DNA of 64,000 bases, taken from assembly GCF_029227915.1 (NCBI RefSeq), contig NC_079880.1:8397501-8461500 (forward strand), read 5' to 3'. Under the pieces are notes generated by a model. That model saw only the letters and a program-made list of their open reading frames with translations, was not told the origin of the DNA and made no database searches. Below, piece after piece: positions 1 to 13,469 of the stretch (position 1 is its first letter; each line of letters starts with the position of its first letter). Source of the DNA: Hydractinia symbiolongicarpus (taxonomy: Eukaryota > Cnidaria > Hydrozoa > Anthoathecata > Hydractiniidae). The position numbers and the translations under genes were made by a program.

Positions 1-200
1 TAAGTCCACAGGTTTAAATCAAAACACAAAATCTGCGAAATCCCCTAAAATAAAGTTTCTCCCTGAGTTTTAATATTCATTTGTATGCCAAATTTTAAAG
101 TTTCGTATCTCTCAGAACAATGGATATTGGCTATTACGCTAAACTATCCTTATAAATTTCTATGGAATCGGGAAACTATAACTGACACGATTATGATTTA

Positions 201-201
<1 letters not shown>

Positions 202-234
<33 letters not shown>
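202..234. repeat. (ATT)n microsatellite
   Basis: About eleven uninterrupted ATT triplets. It lies downstream of the RT frame of the neighbouring LINE on the minus strand, so it may be the microsatellite-type 3' tail of that element. The rest of 1-480 is AT-rich with no gene I can support. Confidence 0.8.
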
Positions 235-236
<2 letters not shown>

Positions 237-479
237 CATATTTATACAGGTTTACATCTTCAGTATGATATAATATATCTGCACTGTTATCAACAAGTGA
301 CCTGTTAAAACAAAAATAAACAAAGAGCCAATAATTGTTTTTTGTTTTTAAATAATATTTATAAAATTATGAATGTTAGAAAAAAAGAAAGAAAAGAAAA
401 TAAGAATCAAATAGCAGACTAATTAGCAAAAATGGGAATTAGAAAAAAATTGAGATTAGGATTCAAACTAAGGTAATAG

Positions 480-2108
480 ACCTAGAACTCACTTTGTTTC
501 AAAAACTTTTCAAAATTTATCATACTCTTTTCTCCCCTGATATTAGAGGGGAGACTATTAAAAACTAAAGCTCCTTTATAATACGTAAGATTCCGACCAG
601 CTTCCGTCTTGATGCTAGGTAAGACTAATTTATATCTGTTTCCTCTGGTACTAATCGAATGGCTAACCAATTTGTAATTGCTGTCAACAGTAATATCTTT
701 AACGGCTTTGAACACATCAATCACTACTTTCCATTTTCTTTGAGTGACAAATGTTGACCAATTCTTGCGGGTTTTGATGATGTGCTTAGCTCTTTTCAGT
801 AATGACTCAAATTTTCCAAGCCATGTTTTACTCATTCCACCAAATATGTCGTAGCAGTAAAAGAACAGTGGATGGATCATTGAGTTAATGATGGTTTCAG
901 CAACATTTGGAGAAATTTTGTAACGTATTTTATATAAAAGTTTGATGTGTGAGGTATACACTTGTATGTTTTTTTAAGGTGATAGTTCATGTTAAGGTGA
1001 GTATCCAGTTGAATCCCAAGGTATTCGTAATAATCTGGTTGGTTTATATCATTTTGATCGATCACAATACTGACAGAGGCTTGTGGTTTTCGGGACGCAA
1101 AGACGACAAATTCTGTTTTGCCCTTTTCTGGATCAAGATTTAGACAATTTTCCTTCATCCAATCGTGAATGATATTTGCATCCAAATTTATGCAATGTTC
1201 AATTTCATCTAACAACTTGCTTGATGAATATATGACTGTGTCATCAGCATACATTAATACTCGACAGTGTTTCAATTGGCACGGTAAGTCATTGATAAGA
1301 AGAATAAATAGCAATGGACCCAGAATGGAGCCTTGGGGTACACCATGCATCATATTTTCAGGATCTGAGTATGCTCCATCAATGAAAACAGGTTGACTTC
1401 GATTAAAAAGATAACTGCTTAACCAATCATTTTCAGTGCTAGTAATACCATAAAAAGGCAGTTTCTGGAGAAGGAAGCCATGGTTTACGGTATCAAAGGT
1501 CTTTCTCAAATCCATGAATAGAGCTTTGGTTGTCTTACTTTTATCCATATTGTATCTTATATCGTCAACAAGTGACTTAACCGCTTCACATGTAGATCTT
1601 TTTCGTCGAAAACCATATTGGTGCTCACTCAATAGATCTTGATTTTCTAAATAGATGACTTTAGACAACACATTTAGTATGGAAATGGGTCGGTAGTTAT
1701 CTATGTTTGAACGATCGCCAGATTTATGCAATGGTATTATTTTTGCAGATTTTTCATGGGTTGGAAATGTACCAGTTTCCAAACTCTTGTTTATTAAGAA
1801 CATGACAGGTTCAGCTAGATCGTTTGAGATGTCTTTAATTATCCTACCGTGGATAGTGTCAATACCAGCAGCTTTAGCTGTTTTACTCGATTTTAGTACT
1901 CTATTCACCTGATTAATTGTCACTGGTTGAAATTTAAATGATACATTCCTTTTATTAATCGTGCGTATATGATTACGTATGTTGAACAGTTTCCAAGTAA
2001 AGTTGGTTATTGATGATTTAATGAGACTTGAACCAATTAGTTTTCGTAAACAACCAATAAGATCATGATCACTCTGTCCACATAACTTTTTGTCATGATG
2101 ATTGATTT
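480..2108 (-). mobile_element. Decayed non-LTR retrotransposon (jockey/CR1 superfamily), 5'-truncated
   Basis: Two overlapping minus-strand frames (1923-877 and 961-482) together encode reverse transcriptase. The motifs are NYRPISILNVLSKVI, GFRRKRSTCEAVKSLVDD, FMDLRKTFDTVNH, the HGVPQGSILGPLLF palm motif and the YADD catalytic box. Coding similarity continues upstream to about 2105 (NHHDKKLCGQSDHDLIG), where the copy looks 5'-truncated. A short deletion after LSKVI and a frame change near 900-960 show it is dead. An ATT triplet run at 202-234 may be its 3' tail. It has the same orientation as DLG5 and presumably lies in a DLG5 intron, since no further PDZ2 exon is seen between it and exon 7. 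Confidence 0.85.
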
Positions 2109-2196
2109 CATTATTTAAAATAATTGTTTAACAAGTAAGATGCATCATACAAACAACTCTTAAAGACCCATCAAATATAAATGTTGCAATACTCAC

Positions 2197-5100
2197 AGTC
2201 AGAATTTTGTCACCAATGGATAAAGTTTCTTCCTCAGCAGCTGCACTTCCAGGTTCAATTCTCTTGATATGCAAACCACTATCTATACTCAGTCCAATGT
2301 CTAAAGTTACCAAGGATTAAAATATTAATCTCATAATTATAACATACTGAATCTAACCAAAACAGACAGTTTACTGACAGGGATTAGAAAAGTCACTAAC
2401 TTCTACAGTGTGACTGAATATTGCCAATCACATTCTTTGTCAAAAAAGATTTCAAAAGAAACAAATCAGCACATCATTGTCTGCCACGAAATTTTTTGAG
2501 GAACACAGGAAGTAGGAGTATTAAAATTTCTTGGTGCTATGTGGGTGCTTTTTTTAAGGGTGTGTTTATTTGAATCTTTATTGTACTATTATATACTTAC
2601 ATTTTTCTTCTGAACTTTTAATTTCAATTCTTTGCAAGGGACTCCGTACGCCAACCCTACTCTGACGCAAAATTGTCTACATCAAAAATAAAAGATAACA
2701 TATATTATTATAATCGTTTGTATAAAAAAACATCTAGAATTATTTGATGGATCTTATTTCAGTCAAATGTTCTTACCATGTGTCATAAAAAGCAAACACA
2801 TTCAAAACAAAGAGTCGATATGACTGACCAAAAAATATTTTTGTGAATACCATGTTTAACTATTATTTCTGCATTTTAAATATTTCTGCTTGTCATAGTA
2901 ACCACACATTTTTGGCATGGATTGTAAACCTGATCATACATCTGATAATTCTACGTGCAGAATTGCTAAAATTTTATACTACATTCTCTAATTTTTCCAC
3001 CGCATCATATTTTTGTGACCTTTTTAAAAAATAGCAAAAATTCTTTTATTGAAATTGACATTAATCCCGATCTTTATGCGTAAGAAAAAATAAACCTGTC
3101 TTTATTTCTAAGGTTGAAACGCTAATCCGGCAGCGGGAATAATATAGTAATTATGTTTTTATTAGATCTCGTTCTGTTACCTTTTACAGGCCTATCAATA
3201 AGAAAATAACATCAGAGCTATAAACAATAATTTAAACTGGGCGAGCAATTTGAATAAATAGAATAAGATTATAAACAAAACGCATATTTTATCACGAAGT
3301 CTTTTTTTATTTATTTTGGTTCTTTTTCACTGGAAATAATAAGAAAGATAACATTAATTTTCATGTGAGATGAATTAATGATGCTCAGCAAGAAAACTTT
3401 TTTGGAATTGAGACAGCCTTTGCGTGAGCAAGAGCAATTGCTCTCCCCTTATTGATAGGCCTGCTTTATGTACAATGTTACCATAAGTGGATAAACTGTA
3501 AGTGTTTCTTGATGCCCGTTTTAAACTAAAACAAACTTACAATATTCAAGTAGTTGTCGATGCCAGAAATAGCTTCATAAGCAATTTGGTGCTCAATGTT
3601 TGTCACATCAATACTATTCACCCTTATGATGCAATCATTTACTCTATAAAGCAGAAACATAACTAGCCATTTTTTGGTCTACAAGAATTCATTACCAAGG
3701 CTTATCGATGCATGACTAACAAAATAAGATACAAAACCACAGGGCAAAACAAAATAAGAATTAAAATCAACTAAAAATGCAGCCAATTTTCTCAAAAAAT
3801 TTATTACGATGTGTGGAAATCTTACTTTAATTTGTCTTCTGCAATTGATCCTGGTATAATCTCAGTAATAAAAATGGATGCATCGTGTGGTTTTAATGGC
3901 ATGTCACACCCACCACCAATTCGAAAACCAAAGTCTTGATCCTTAGATGCCTAAAGTATTTAATTATATATGCAACAAATGACAAATTAAGCTTATTTCA
4001 TTAAGGAAGTAGTTTAGATCATGCGCCTTTATTTAAAATAGTAAACAAAAAACTTACTCGTTCTAGTTCTACTGCTTCGATGTGGTAAGACTAAAAGAAA
4101 AAAGAAATGAAATAAATAAGACTTTATAAACATAACAAATGTGATAGCTAGTGTTACTTACAGGTGATTCTGTGTCAATAGCTGAATCTTGACTGGATGC
4201 CATATTTTCCTTGTTCATGTTAGATGTTATGGACTTGTTTATCTGCCCATTATGAACTTCTTGTAATAGTGATTTATATTGTTGTTGAATGCAATCACGT
4301 TCAACAGTTAGAGCTTTCACTTGTTCTTCTAATTTGGATGTTTCTTTCAACATTTTTAACGATTGTTCTTTTAAATAATCCAACTCAATTTTCACCTTGT
4401 CCCTTTCACTGAATGCCCACACTCTTCGCGCACTATACAATTCTGCTTTACTCCATGCGTTTGTAAGTTCGTCTGACAGTATTTTAAACTGTTTCTTTAG
4501 CTTTTCAATCTCGTCATACTCACCAGAGTCTATTTTGGCAAATATTCTGTTTACTTCAAAACACTCTTTCAGTATTTGGTCCCTATGAATGATGGCTTCA
4601 CCACGTTCTTTTTTCGCAGCATTTCTTTCTTGCTTAAGCATTTCATATTCTTGTCGCTGCTCCTCCAAATTTTTTGCTGTTGTTTCTTTTTCTTTTAGAG
4701 CTGTTTGTAAGCGAGCTTTTAAATCATGAACTTCCTTTAAAGCTTGATCACGATCATCTAATACTGCTTTTATTTCATGCCTTAGAACTTCTTTCTCAAT
4801 AAAGACTTTTTCTTTGTCGTCATGTAATTTTTTTGCTTTATCTTTTGTCTGCCCTAAGTCGTCTTGAAGTTTTTCGATTTCTTGGTGAACTGTGTCTCTT
4901 TCACTCATTACAAGTTTATACTCTTGTTGTGCAGAGTTCCGTTCATCCCGCAGTTTAATAATATCTTTACTCATTTGAATTTTGACCTTAACAGCCTGTT
5001 CCAATTCTCGTACAGCAAACTCTGTTTGTTGTTTTGCATGCAAAAGCTCTCTACTTGACTCATCTCTATCTCTTAAAGCTTTTTCAAACCCACTTATAGC

Positions 5101-7881
5101 AGAAGCACACTGTTGTTTTAAGGTATTTCTCTCAATGGCCAATGAGTCTCGTTCACCCACTAAAATGTCGAACTGCTCTTTAAGTCGCAATTTTTCATCT
5201 TGTACATGTTTATACTTTGTAGATAATAAATCATGACTTGCTTGTAAGTCTTTTAAATCATCACTCTCTTTGTGATGATCATTTAAAAGTAAAGTCTCAT
5301 CTTCTGTTTGATCCATCTCTTGTTCTCGTAACAAAACAATTTCATCGTAATCTTGTCTGTACTTGTTTCGATCCTTGATCACTTGCTCGTACTGAGCCTG
5401 CAGCAACTGATACTCTTTCACCTGTTCTTCAAGCTTGCTTGTAGCAGCTGCAAATACAAATAGCTCATTATTGATAAAGTGGAAAATCACATCCAATATA
5501 ATGATACAAAACTAAGATCAGTTCTAGAGACTTATAAGAACTAAAACACTTCTGCAAGCAAAGATTTTTACTAAGTATCATTTCCCTACTTTTGTTAGAG
5601 CTTTTTTTCCATGTGCAAAAATTAGTAAAACACAAAAAATTGATTGAAGTACACACTCTGAAATTGATGTATATTCATATAAGCGCATATTAAAAATTTA
5701 AAATCTCTTAAGACGTACTTTAATTTATGAGCGTGCTTGCATAGTCTCTAGGACATATGCCTATTTATGCATTTTTTAAAGATTTTTTGCATATAATTTT
5801 TTACAACTTTTGGATTGTTACATCTTTTGGATTAATTGTACTTCTGTGTACAATAAAACTAAATACGGATAAAACGTTTAAAATCCTAATCCTGCACTAG
5901 TAACACACTAAAATAGGCAACTTTCTATAAAACATGCACACAAGGGATCATCTGCATATTACGTCCTAATTTGTCTCATGAATGTTTTGCATGCATCTTA
6001 GCACTTTCATACCAAACAATTTTTCGTAATAATAGTACTAGTAAACTGTCTTAATTTGTCTTAAATTGTTACAATTCACTTAAAGATACCATGTTTTAAA
6101 AATAAATTTGTCTCTGAAACGTCTTATTGGATTTTCCTAATTCATCTCCGAGTCATCTCAATTCGTCTCCGCTATTAATAGGTCCTAATAATTTCAAATA
6201 CTTGCAGTACCTTTTAAATGGAACTTTACTGTACCAAAATAATAAGATATAATGAAGCATTTTGTTCTCACAAGTAACATGCAAACTATTGGTGAAAAGC
6301 GCTAACAAGTTATTGAAATTTATATATGTATAAATGATGGACAATGAATAAATGGACATTTAAAAAAAAACTTTAATGCTCATTTTCTAAAAATACAGTG
6401 ATTTTCAGCTTTGTAGGGTTGTCTTATTGTCTTTGGAGAATGATTATACAGCCAGCCCTTAAAATTAGTGTCGGCATTCTGCACTGTCAAAGTAATTGCC
6501 GACATCAATTACGAAAATTCTGTAGTTACGTCAGCAAAAACATTGCCAGCGTAATTTTGTTTTAAAATTTTTAAAAACAACTCATTTTCAACATCAACAA
6601 AGAAAAAATTTAACAAAGAATTAATTTTTATTTTGGCGGATTTTTAAGAACATGTGCTCATATATATTTCTATCGTCCCTGTTTACCTATTATAACCTGG
6701 TTTCTACTAGCATTTTTTTGGAAAGACAAACTTTTCAATTGATCTCATATTATTCTTTGTGTTATTAAAGCCTTTGTGGTGAATTTTTATATAACATTTT
6801 CTCTGGCGAAATATGAAAACTGGCATACATTTTTTTGAGTTCTTTATCCTAAAAAAAACCAGGTCTGCAAATGGGAATGTATTTGATGGGTGGTTTATTT
6901 CATTCGAAACTGATGGATGGAATAATTTCCTGAATTCAACTCATGAAAAATTGTATATCGTATTAAAAAAAAAGTCCGGAAGTTCTCTCTCCCAGAAAAC
7001 ACAGCAGGCAATAAGTCAGCCCTGCATTCAGTTTTCTGAGGAGAGATGTTCTGTGAAGAGTCTATAAATTGAGTGCCTGTACTGTTCTGCTTTATGTTGA
7101 ACTGTGCCAGTGACTAGCATTTTCCAAGCCTGTCCCTGGCGACTTCTGTGATAGAAAACTTAATGAAGTCCTGACCTTCAGTTCGTAAATAGCACATGCT
7201 CAAAGTACTTCTTAATGAGTTTATCTCGAAACATAGAAAGCTAGTTGGCGGGTAACTACTAACTTAATGAAGTACACCATCGGGAAGGTAAGTCAATGGG
7301 ACTTGTACTCTATTTCCATTTGTCATCGTCTTAGGAGATCAATAAATCAAATTTATGTGAGGTCTAGCCCCAATACAAGGTGAATGATGAAAGTTTTTGC
7401 CAGCTGAAGAATTTTACCACAAAAAAAATTGCTGACACAAATCAGTTGAAACGTATCTTACGTCGGCAGTTTTATTGCCAAGGCTCACGGCAATGTTTAA
7501 CCTTCGTAGGGAGTTTTACTCTTCATTTTAGAACAAAATAGGGCAATATTTAGGCTTTGCAGGTTCCTTTTCTTGTCATTTTAAAACTAAATACAGTGAT
7601 TTTAAAGCTTTGTAGAGATGTTATCTTGTCATTTCAGAACAAACAATCCTTAAATATAGTTATTTAAAAAAAAGCAGGGAGAACTTACATTTATGTTGTT
7701 GGCAATAATAATCAGCCTTCTGTGCCTCCATCTCACAGCGATTTAATATTTCAGCATTTCTTCGCCTAAGGGGTTCCAACTCACTCATTGCACTAAGACA
7801 TTGGTCACGCAGTCGCTCATAATCGCTCTGCTGGTGTTCAATGATGAAAGTGGGCTGTTCTTCCATAAGTCCATCAGACAT
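2197..7881 (-). CDS. DLG5: DLG5-like MAGUK scaffold, 5' part (coiled coil, PDZ1, start of PDZ2); partial, continues off the left edge
   Basis: Seven exons read on the minus strand: 7881-7689, 5447-4162, 4090-4058, 3950-3826, 3643-3541, 2676-2601, 2300-2197. All are bounded by GT/AG and sum to 640 in-phase codons. An in-frame TAA lies two codons before the ATG at 7881, which supports this start. Residues 1-490 are mostly heptad-rich coiled coil. Segments such as RRVWAFSERDKVKIE and SQDSAIDTESP match the equivalent places in vertebrate DLG5, just before the PDZ domains. PDZ1 (about residues 505-595) is split over exons 4-6. PDZ2 starts near residue 600 with GLSIDSGLHIKRIEPGSAAA. In the known family DLG5 is a membrane-associated scaffold in polarity and junction signalling, with four PDZ domains, SH3 and guanylate-kinase-like regions; the later domains are outside the window. 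The N-terminus is shorter than in vertebrate DLG5. Identification is from remembered family sequence. Confidence 0.9.
3187..3463. mobile_element. MITE with 16-bp perfect terminal inverted repeats in a DLG5 intron
   Basis: CAGGCCTATCAATAAG at 3187-3202 is the exact reverse complement of 3448-3463. The roughly 277-bp insert has no coding capacity and lies in DLG5 intron 5, between the exons at 3643-3541 and 2676-2601. The CAGG...CCTG termini resemble hAT-type ends, but no clean 8-bp target duplication is visible, so the superfamily is open. Confidence 0.6.
5448..7688 (-). other. DLG5 intron 1 (2.2 kb), no gene seen
   Basis: Bounded by donor GTAAGT next to 7689 and acceptor TTTGCAG next to 5447. 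It is AT-rich. Two stretches with similar words (TTGCCGACATC near 6500 and ACGTCGGCAG near 7465) hint at an old interspersed repeat, but ends cannot be defined. The small open frames inside have no recognisable content. Confidence 0.6.
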
Positions 7882-9210
7882 GATTTAAGATGGGCAAGAT
7901 CTTGGCTTCAGGCGCTAATACTCATGTCAAAATACTTTTATTTCTTTTCTTATATTGTTTTTCATCTGAAAGTAGACATTATCATTTTATTGTAAATACA
8001 TCAATGCACAGTATTTCACCATTCCTTCTAGACAACTTAAAATCTTTTCACAATTCTTTTAAGGCAACACAAAGAAGCATTTGGGAGAAAAATAACCAAT
8101 AGCAGAATTTGTTTACTTCTGACATATATCACATTTAAAAAACCCCAATAGGATTTAATGTAATTCCACGTACCACACTGGTTTTAGAGATAACATTGTA
8201 TCTTAGGGTGAATCTGACAACTAATGACAAGACCTCACACTTATCTTTGTAAAATTTATAGTGTGTATATGGTTATTTCAAATTTTTTGTTTTTGACATC
8301 TATTAAACTGTTGTGAGCCTGCATGTAAAGTACCGGCTTAATTTTACAAGGATTGTTGACATTTAGGGGGAAATGGGTTTTTCGCATTTTGCGTTAAAAT
8401 TTTGCAGGAGAGGATGGTATATGATTCCAAACTGTTGTTTTTTGAAATTCATTATGCAATATAATATATTGAAAGGATTAATTTTTATACAAAAGAATAC
8501 ACCTTGCAAGTTGTATCATATTGAAACTGATTTATCTATACTTAATATTTTACCATATTTCAAAGCCTGGCTTTTGACATTTGTGTAAGACTTTAACACA
8601 TTAACAAACATGAAAATAAAACGTGTTTTGTATGAACTTTTGTAAGGAATATACAATGTTACCAAAATAAATATCGATTTAATATTTACTCCTTACTCTG
8701 CCTTCTGATTTCTAAAATTCAATTTTAACTGGTTGGTTTTTACAGTTTGTGTCAATTTTTTCTGCAGAGGAAAATGACTGATTTTTTTTAGATTAAATTT
8801 TATGTTTTCCAAACTGTTGTTTTTTTAATTTTTTGATAAGCTTTTAAAGGAAAGAGAATATTTAAAATGCGTAAAAAACCAACAGTTGAGATTATCCTTG
8901 GAGATGGAGACTGTATATCGCACTGTTTCGAACATAACACTTAAGCAAAAAATCACTTGTCCAAGGTTACAATAATTTACCTGAAACTCCTATATTTTAT
9001 TAAATATATTTTTTCATTGTTTTTCGGCCTTGTGGATTTTCTACAGGTTTATAGACTAGTTGCTATTATTTTACTTATGCCAAAAACAATTTTTTTATAA
9101 TTTTTTTATTTTTATTGCTTGAGAATTTTATAAATATAAATTACTTCGTGAGAATTTATGTAAATATACCTTTGTTAACTACACGATTTTCTATGTACAC
9201 GAAAAAGAGA
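7882..9210. other. Upstream region of DLG5, no gene seen
   Basis: AT-rich sequence that should contain the 5' UTR and promoter of the minus-strand DLG5 gene. I see no convincing exon and no TATA element that I would call. Confidence 0.4.
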
Positions 9211-9214
9211 GAGA

Positions 9215-11040
9215 GAGATTTATTTTTTATTAGGAGTTTACAATGAAAATATATAATATGAAAAATATATTGAACATTTACCTAATAAAAGGATAACTAG
9301 CACAAAGCACTTTATGTGCTTAAATAACGTGCTTGGTACCTGGGAGAACAATCAGGTAGGACGAAGCCACAGGACAACACAGGGACAAGACGAACATTCA
9401 GACGAGGATATCACAGAGTCAAAGTCAAAAATAGCATGAAATGTCTGGAAGCTGCTTAAAACAAACCTTCAAGCAGGAAAAAGGAATTTGGACTGGGTGA
9501 AATAAAATAAAATTGTAATTAGATTTTATATGTGTTAATAAAGTGACTATGTAAAAAAATTTTTAGCTCAGAGGTATTTTTACTCAAGATTTTAAAGGGT
9601 AAGGAATTTTGAAGACGGTTCCATGAGTTTATTGCAAAGAACTTAACAGACTTTTTACCAAACGCAGTTGAATGAACAAGAGGTAGATTCAAAAAGCCTT
9701 TGTCAGCAGCACGGGTGTGGTGGGAATGGGCGAAGTCGATTGCGAAAGTATTGATGAGGCTAATAGGAAGAGTTTTATAATAAAGGTTCAGTAGGAAAAT
9801 TATATTATGTATACAGATCATGTCAGAGAATTTAATTAAGTTAAGGTTCCCGTATAGTGGGGTAGGAGAAGCATTGAAAGTACTAAAAGAGATGATACGG
9901 ATAGCATGGTTTTGTAAAATTTCTATTCGACGGGTAAGAGAAGATTTTTGGCCCCATACCAAGGAGCAATATTGTATTTGGGAGTAGAAAATAGCAAAAT
10001 AAATTTGACGAAGAACACATTTTGGAACAAAATGACGAGCTTTGGCAAGTGCTCCATTAGATTTTTTGAGGTTGGAGATGGTGATGTTAATTTGAGATTT
10101 CCAGGAGAGGTTTGAGTCAAGAGTTATACCAAGGTATTTGACAGTATCACTAGGAACGATTTTAGTTCCATTGATTAGAAATTTAAAATTAAATAAAATT
10201 GGTTTTAACGGAGTTTTAAAAATAACAAGTTCAGTTTTAGATTTATTTAATGAGATTTTATTTGCATTGAGCCATTGACAAAGGAATTTGAGATCCAAGT
10301 TAAGATGTTTATTTAGTTGTTTAGCGGACTTACTAATATTTAGCAGGTTGGTATCATCTGCAAAGAGGTGGACCATGGAATGTTTAATTGCAGTATGAAG
10401 ATCATTAATATAGAGTAGAAATAAAAGTGGACCAAGAACAGAGCCCTGAGGAACACCATGACGAATAGGTTTATGTGAAGATGACGAATTATTGATAAAC
10501 ACAAATTGTTCTCTGTTGGTTAGGAAAGAGCGCAGCAAAGATAAAGGAACCCCACAAATACCATAGTGATAAAGTTTTTTAATTAAAATTTCATGGTCAA
10601 CAGTGTCGAAAGCTTTTTGTAGGTCAATGAAGACACCACAAACAAGAAGACCATTGTCAATAGCTTCCATAATCTTTTGAGTAATGTTTAGTAAGGCGTG
10701 TGAGGTAGAAAATTTTTTCCTGAAGCCAAACTGATCTGGAAAGATAGTATTGTTCATAGAAAAAAAATTATATAAACGATTGAAAATAAGCTTTTCGAAA
10801 ATTTTGTCAATGTTTGAAAGTAAAGATATGGGCCGATAGTTGCAAAGTTCGACATTTGAGCCTTTTTTGTAAACAGGGATAACTTTTGCAATTTTAAGAG
10901 AAGATGGATAAATACCAGTTGAAAAGGAAAGATTGATTAATTTAGCAATTGGAACTACGAGGAGTTTTTTAGTAGGAAGAAGGACTTGGTACGGAATGCT
11001 AAAAGGACCTGTTGATTTTTTTTTATCAAAGAGGAAGGAG
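9215..11040 (-). mobile_element. CR1/L2-like non-LTR retrotransposon, 5'-truncated, long RT frame still open
   Basis: A 412-residue minus-strand frame (10757-9519) carries the core of reverse transcriptase: DQFGFRKKFSTSHALL, GVFIDLQKAFDTVDH, GVPQGSVLGPLLFLLYIND and FADDTNLL as the catalytic box, then a thumb and C-terminal region ending NTYKI. Coding continues upstream to about 11040 (VIPVYKKGSNVELCNYRPIS), where a T-rich run breaks the frame. No endonuclease domain is present, so the copy is 5'-truncated. The 3' UTR appears to run to about 9215, where an AT-rich stretch follows a GA run. The intact 412-codon core makes it the youngest-looking LINE in the window. CR1/L2 placement is from motif style only. 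Confidence 0.88.
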
Positions 11041-13110
11041 AAAAGATATTCAATCGTTCTCTGACGTCATATTTCACTTTTTTGTAATTTAAATAATTTG
11101 GAGCAAAAAGGTCACTGTCAATCATTTAAAAACAGTCAAAACAGAATTGTAAGAAGTAAAAACTTCTTCATAGATTGGTTAAAAACAGTCAAAAAAGGGT
11201 CTAGAAAGTAAAAGGATCGTTGTTGCTTGTTAGAAAACCATAAAAGTCAGATCGTAAAAGAGCAAAACATCACAATAATTTATTTAAAAAACACCAAAAG
11301 AGGATCATGTGAAGCAAAAATGTCATCATAAATATTACAAAGTCTGGAACAGTAAATACAAGCAATAAATACACAAGTTTACTAGTCCTTTCAAAGAAAT
11401 TAACCTTGAGTTAATTTCATAATTTGTGTAGCCAGAAGTAAAAAGAAAATCAATTAAATAGGCTTTCGAAAAGACTTGATAAGAAAAGGGTGCAAAGCCT
11501 ACTTTGATTGTTCTCTGACTACACCACATTCACTTCTTCACAATTTCGATAATTTGGAAATGCTTTGGAAAACAAAAGGAAACATTAACTTGTATATACA
11601 TCTGATTAATAGCATGGCTAAAAAAATATCTGTGTATGGGGGTGTGCTTTTGTGATCCCACACCTGTCACAAAAGGGTCTGTATAGTATGTGTGACATTA
11701 TTAAGTATGTATATGCTGCTTGTTTGTAATGTTTTGTTTAAAATTATATTAGTATATTGTCCTCTTTTCTTCATACCACTTCACTTACTGTCCGTCTTGT
11801 TTGTTGTACTAGGTTTGTGGGAAATCGTGAGTTTTTCTTGCCCCCAGTAGGTGTGGGGTTTTGTGTGCGTGTGTGTTTTTTTATTTTATTTAATTTATTG
11901 CTTATGTTGTTTTTTGTATGTGTTCGGATTAAACATGCATTATGTTCTGACTTTCTGACGTAAGTTCTCCCATTTGAATCTTAGGGTCATACTATACTTG
12001 CTTCTGTGTGCAGCACTACTAGGTAAGTAGTAGTAGTATTTATTTCGTGTTAGATAACTGTATATTTTACATTAAATAAATACCTACGGGGAGACCATCA
12101 GATAGTATAAATACTAATGTAGGTGATGGCCACCTATGTAGGTGATGGCCACCGTAATGGCAAAGGATCCCTGTGCAACTACAACCTTTCTAATAATTTA
12201 ATTTCATTTCAAAGACACCGGAATACAAAACAATCAAATCATTTATGGAAGAACCAGTGAGCTTACCGCTGAAAAATAAACAAACAACGGCGGGCAGGAA
12301 TTTATTCATTTTGCACTAGTACTTGTGCAGAAATATTTAGATTCCAAAAATAGAGCCCTGTGAATTTATGTCAGCATTTGGCATTGCCGATCTAAAGGTC
12401 GAGCTACATTGATTCAAAAAAGCTTTTTATGATGCCACCCTATATGTGTGATAAGTTCAGCATGTCAAGGAAATTGGGCAGAACCGACCTTGTTTTAAAC
12501 AAAAAATAATAAAAAAACATTGTTTGTTGTAGACAAAGGAAAACCAGTTCACTCCATTTTAATCTTACGTAGAATCGGCATTTTAAAGTTAGTTCAGACC
12601 TTTTCGACTTTTCTGATCTAACAGATACAAAGTCGAAGTTATCAATAAAAAGAAAGAATAGCACATCTGCAAAAGATATTAGTTTAGGTAAATTTTTAAT
12701 TTAAATCCCCAGAGTAAAGAAGAATATAACTTGCTGACCTGTGAAGTCCCTTTAAATCAGTTTTGCCGACCTTATTTTTGTTGTAGGTTTGCAAAATTTT
12801 GCCGGCTTTTTGATCGCTGAACATTGATGCTATTGTGCTGACTTTCAGTACTTTGATGTCACAGGTTGGAAAATAAAATATCTTTTTAGCCTAAAATTGT
12901 AGCGTGAAGCTTAATTAGTCGAAACTAGTCAAACATATTTATAACTTATGTATCGCTTTATTCAGCGATTCGGTTCAGCTTTGTTGCCATAGTGATGATT
13001 GACATTTTGCTTAATTGACAAATCACATTTGTGCTACATCCGCCATTTTTAAAATTTCGCAGGGTGAAAACAAACCTAGTTCGTAGGGGGAAGAATGCAA
13101 AAAAACGTGG
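11041..13110. other. Gene-free spacer
   Basis: AT-rich sequence with no supported gene. The text around 11055-11095 (TCTCTGAC..., AATTTGGAG) is echoed around 11510-11555 (TCTCTGACTAC..., AATTTGGAAATGC), an old duplicated segment. A direct repeat of GTAGGTGATGGCCACC lies near 12119-12152. Confidence 0.4.
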
Positions 13111-13119
13111 AAATGGAAT

Positions 13120-13461
13120 TAGATAGATAGATAGATTTACATGGCTAGCCTCACAAATATCGAGGGAAATACCCTGTCTATTATTTCCAGGAGGGGCCAT
13201 GGCTTAGATGGAGAGTCCTAGAGTATTTAATGCTCATTTTGAGCTACGCAGACCCAATTAGGGCCCACGCTCTACTAGACAACTCCCGGTAACATCCAAC
13301 GGCTCACACATTGTGCCATCTTCCCAATTTCCCTCACATGGCTTAGGTTAACCCGGGGCTATGGTAACATTCACTCGCCCATGTTTAATCGCCGTCAAGA
13401 GGAATCGAACCCTGGTCTCCCGCACAGAGTACGAGAGCTATAACCACTAATCTACGGCACC
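13120..13461 (-). mobile_element. tRNA-derived SINE
   Basis: Reading the minus strand from 13461, the sequence has the internal RNA polymerase III promoter of a tRNA: an A-box-like TAGATTAGTGG at 13454-13444 and a B box GGTTCGATTCC at 13411-13401, about 33 bp apart. The text between reads like a tRNA head (GGTGCCG..., GTGCGGGAGACC). A tRNA-unrelated body follows and the element ends in a short ATCT tail (plus-strand AGAT repeats at 13124-13136). This is the classical head-body-tail layout. It is not a functional tRNA gene because the acceptor stem is not closed. Confidence 0.75.
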
Positions 13462-13469
13462 ATTAGCTA

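Noticed and set aside
13401-13461. Functional tRNA gene on the minus strand
   Set aside because: A and B boxes are present, but the acceptor stem does not close and the sequence continues into a SINE body and ATCT tail.
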